Origin: Paralvinella palmiformis | Lineage: Eukaryota > Annelida > Polychaeta > Terebellida > Alvinellidae | DNA: 64,000 bases | Reading direction: 5' to 3' | NCBI GenBank assembly: GCA_025642065.1 | Contig: JAODUP010001204.1 | Coordinates: 180,001-244,000 of the forward strand | Shown here: positions 63,813 to 64,000 of the stretch, in pieces | How the letters are laid out: the number at the start of each line of letters is the position of its first letter | Position numbering within the stretch: position 1 is the stretch's first letter | The notes under the pieces: generated by a model | Told to the model about the DNA's origin: nothing | The model's database searches: none | Seen by the model: only the letters and a program-made list of their open reading frames with translations | Program-made: the position numbers and the translations under genes

Positions 63813-64000
63813 GTAAGTGGTCATCACAAGCAAAAGAAAATGCACACACACACACACACACACAAGACACAAATTTTAAAAAATCTTTAAAAGTGGCTGA
63901 TTGGTTATTATAATCAAAACAAGAACCATTTAATATTTACACCATAACAACATAACATTTCATATCAGCGGTACAGTACAGGTGAGGCGTCTATAACACA

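Overview
The window is AT-rich animal nuclear DNA, most likely from an invertebrate. I would guess a lophotrochozoan, but nothing seen here fixes the phylum. The animal assignment rests on spliced genes with GT-AG introns, intronless rhodopsin-class GPCR genes, degenerate CR1/L2-type LINE copies, a dispersed tRNA-derived SINE family, and very many long dinucleotide and trinucleotide arrays, above all (TA)n. There are no operons, bacterial signals or CRISPR arrays.

Left part (1-26 kb). Three intronless GPCR genes of one divergent family lie at 86-1273 (+), 15204-16307 (-) and 23501-24574 (-). They share a YFS(x)nC second extracellular loop, an ER[ILM] motif in place of DRY, an FWxTxxP sixth helix and a DPxxY seventh helix. 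They look like a dispersed cluster of chemosensory-type receptors. Between them are a nearly complete but frameshifted L2/CR1-type LINE (about 7.8-11.0 kb), two fragments of a second RT lineage (19.0 and 21.0 kb), a 62-bp minisatellite (4.15-4.63 kb) and an inverted-repeat element (25.2-26.3 kb).

Middle part (26-46 kb). This is gene-poor. It holds microsatellites, SINEs (two with clear target-site duplications), a different non-LTR retrotransposon remnant (34.2-35.3 kb), and a cluster of LINE fragments at 38.6-41.3 and 43.1-43.4 kb, one of which carries a nested SINE and a microsatellite grown out of LINE sequence. A strongly CpG-rich, GC-rich block at about 43.95-45.25 kb has no convincing gene.

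Right part (46.8-64 kb). The best new gene is a nine-exon model on the + strand (46846-56820). Its intron phases all agree and it predicts a 727-residue protein that I do not recognise: basic N-terminus, long low-complexity polar middle encoded by one 1.3-kb exon, and a basic C-terminus. Downstream are a poly(A) signal, a terminal-inverted-repeat element whose core is 13 copies of a 30-bp unit, and a SINE with a perfect 14-bp target-site duplication. The window closes with a CpG-rich putative promoter and what looks like the first coding exon (63738-63812) of another gene that continues outside.

All family assignments come from reading motifs by eye; no search was run.
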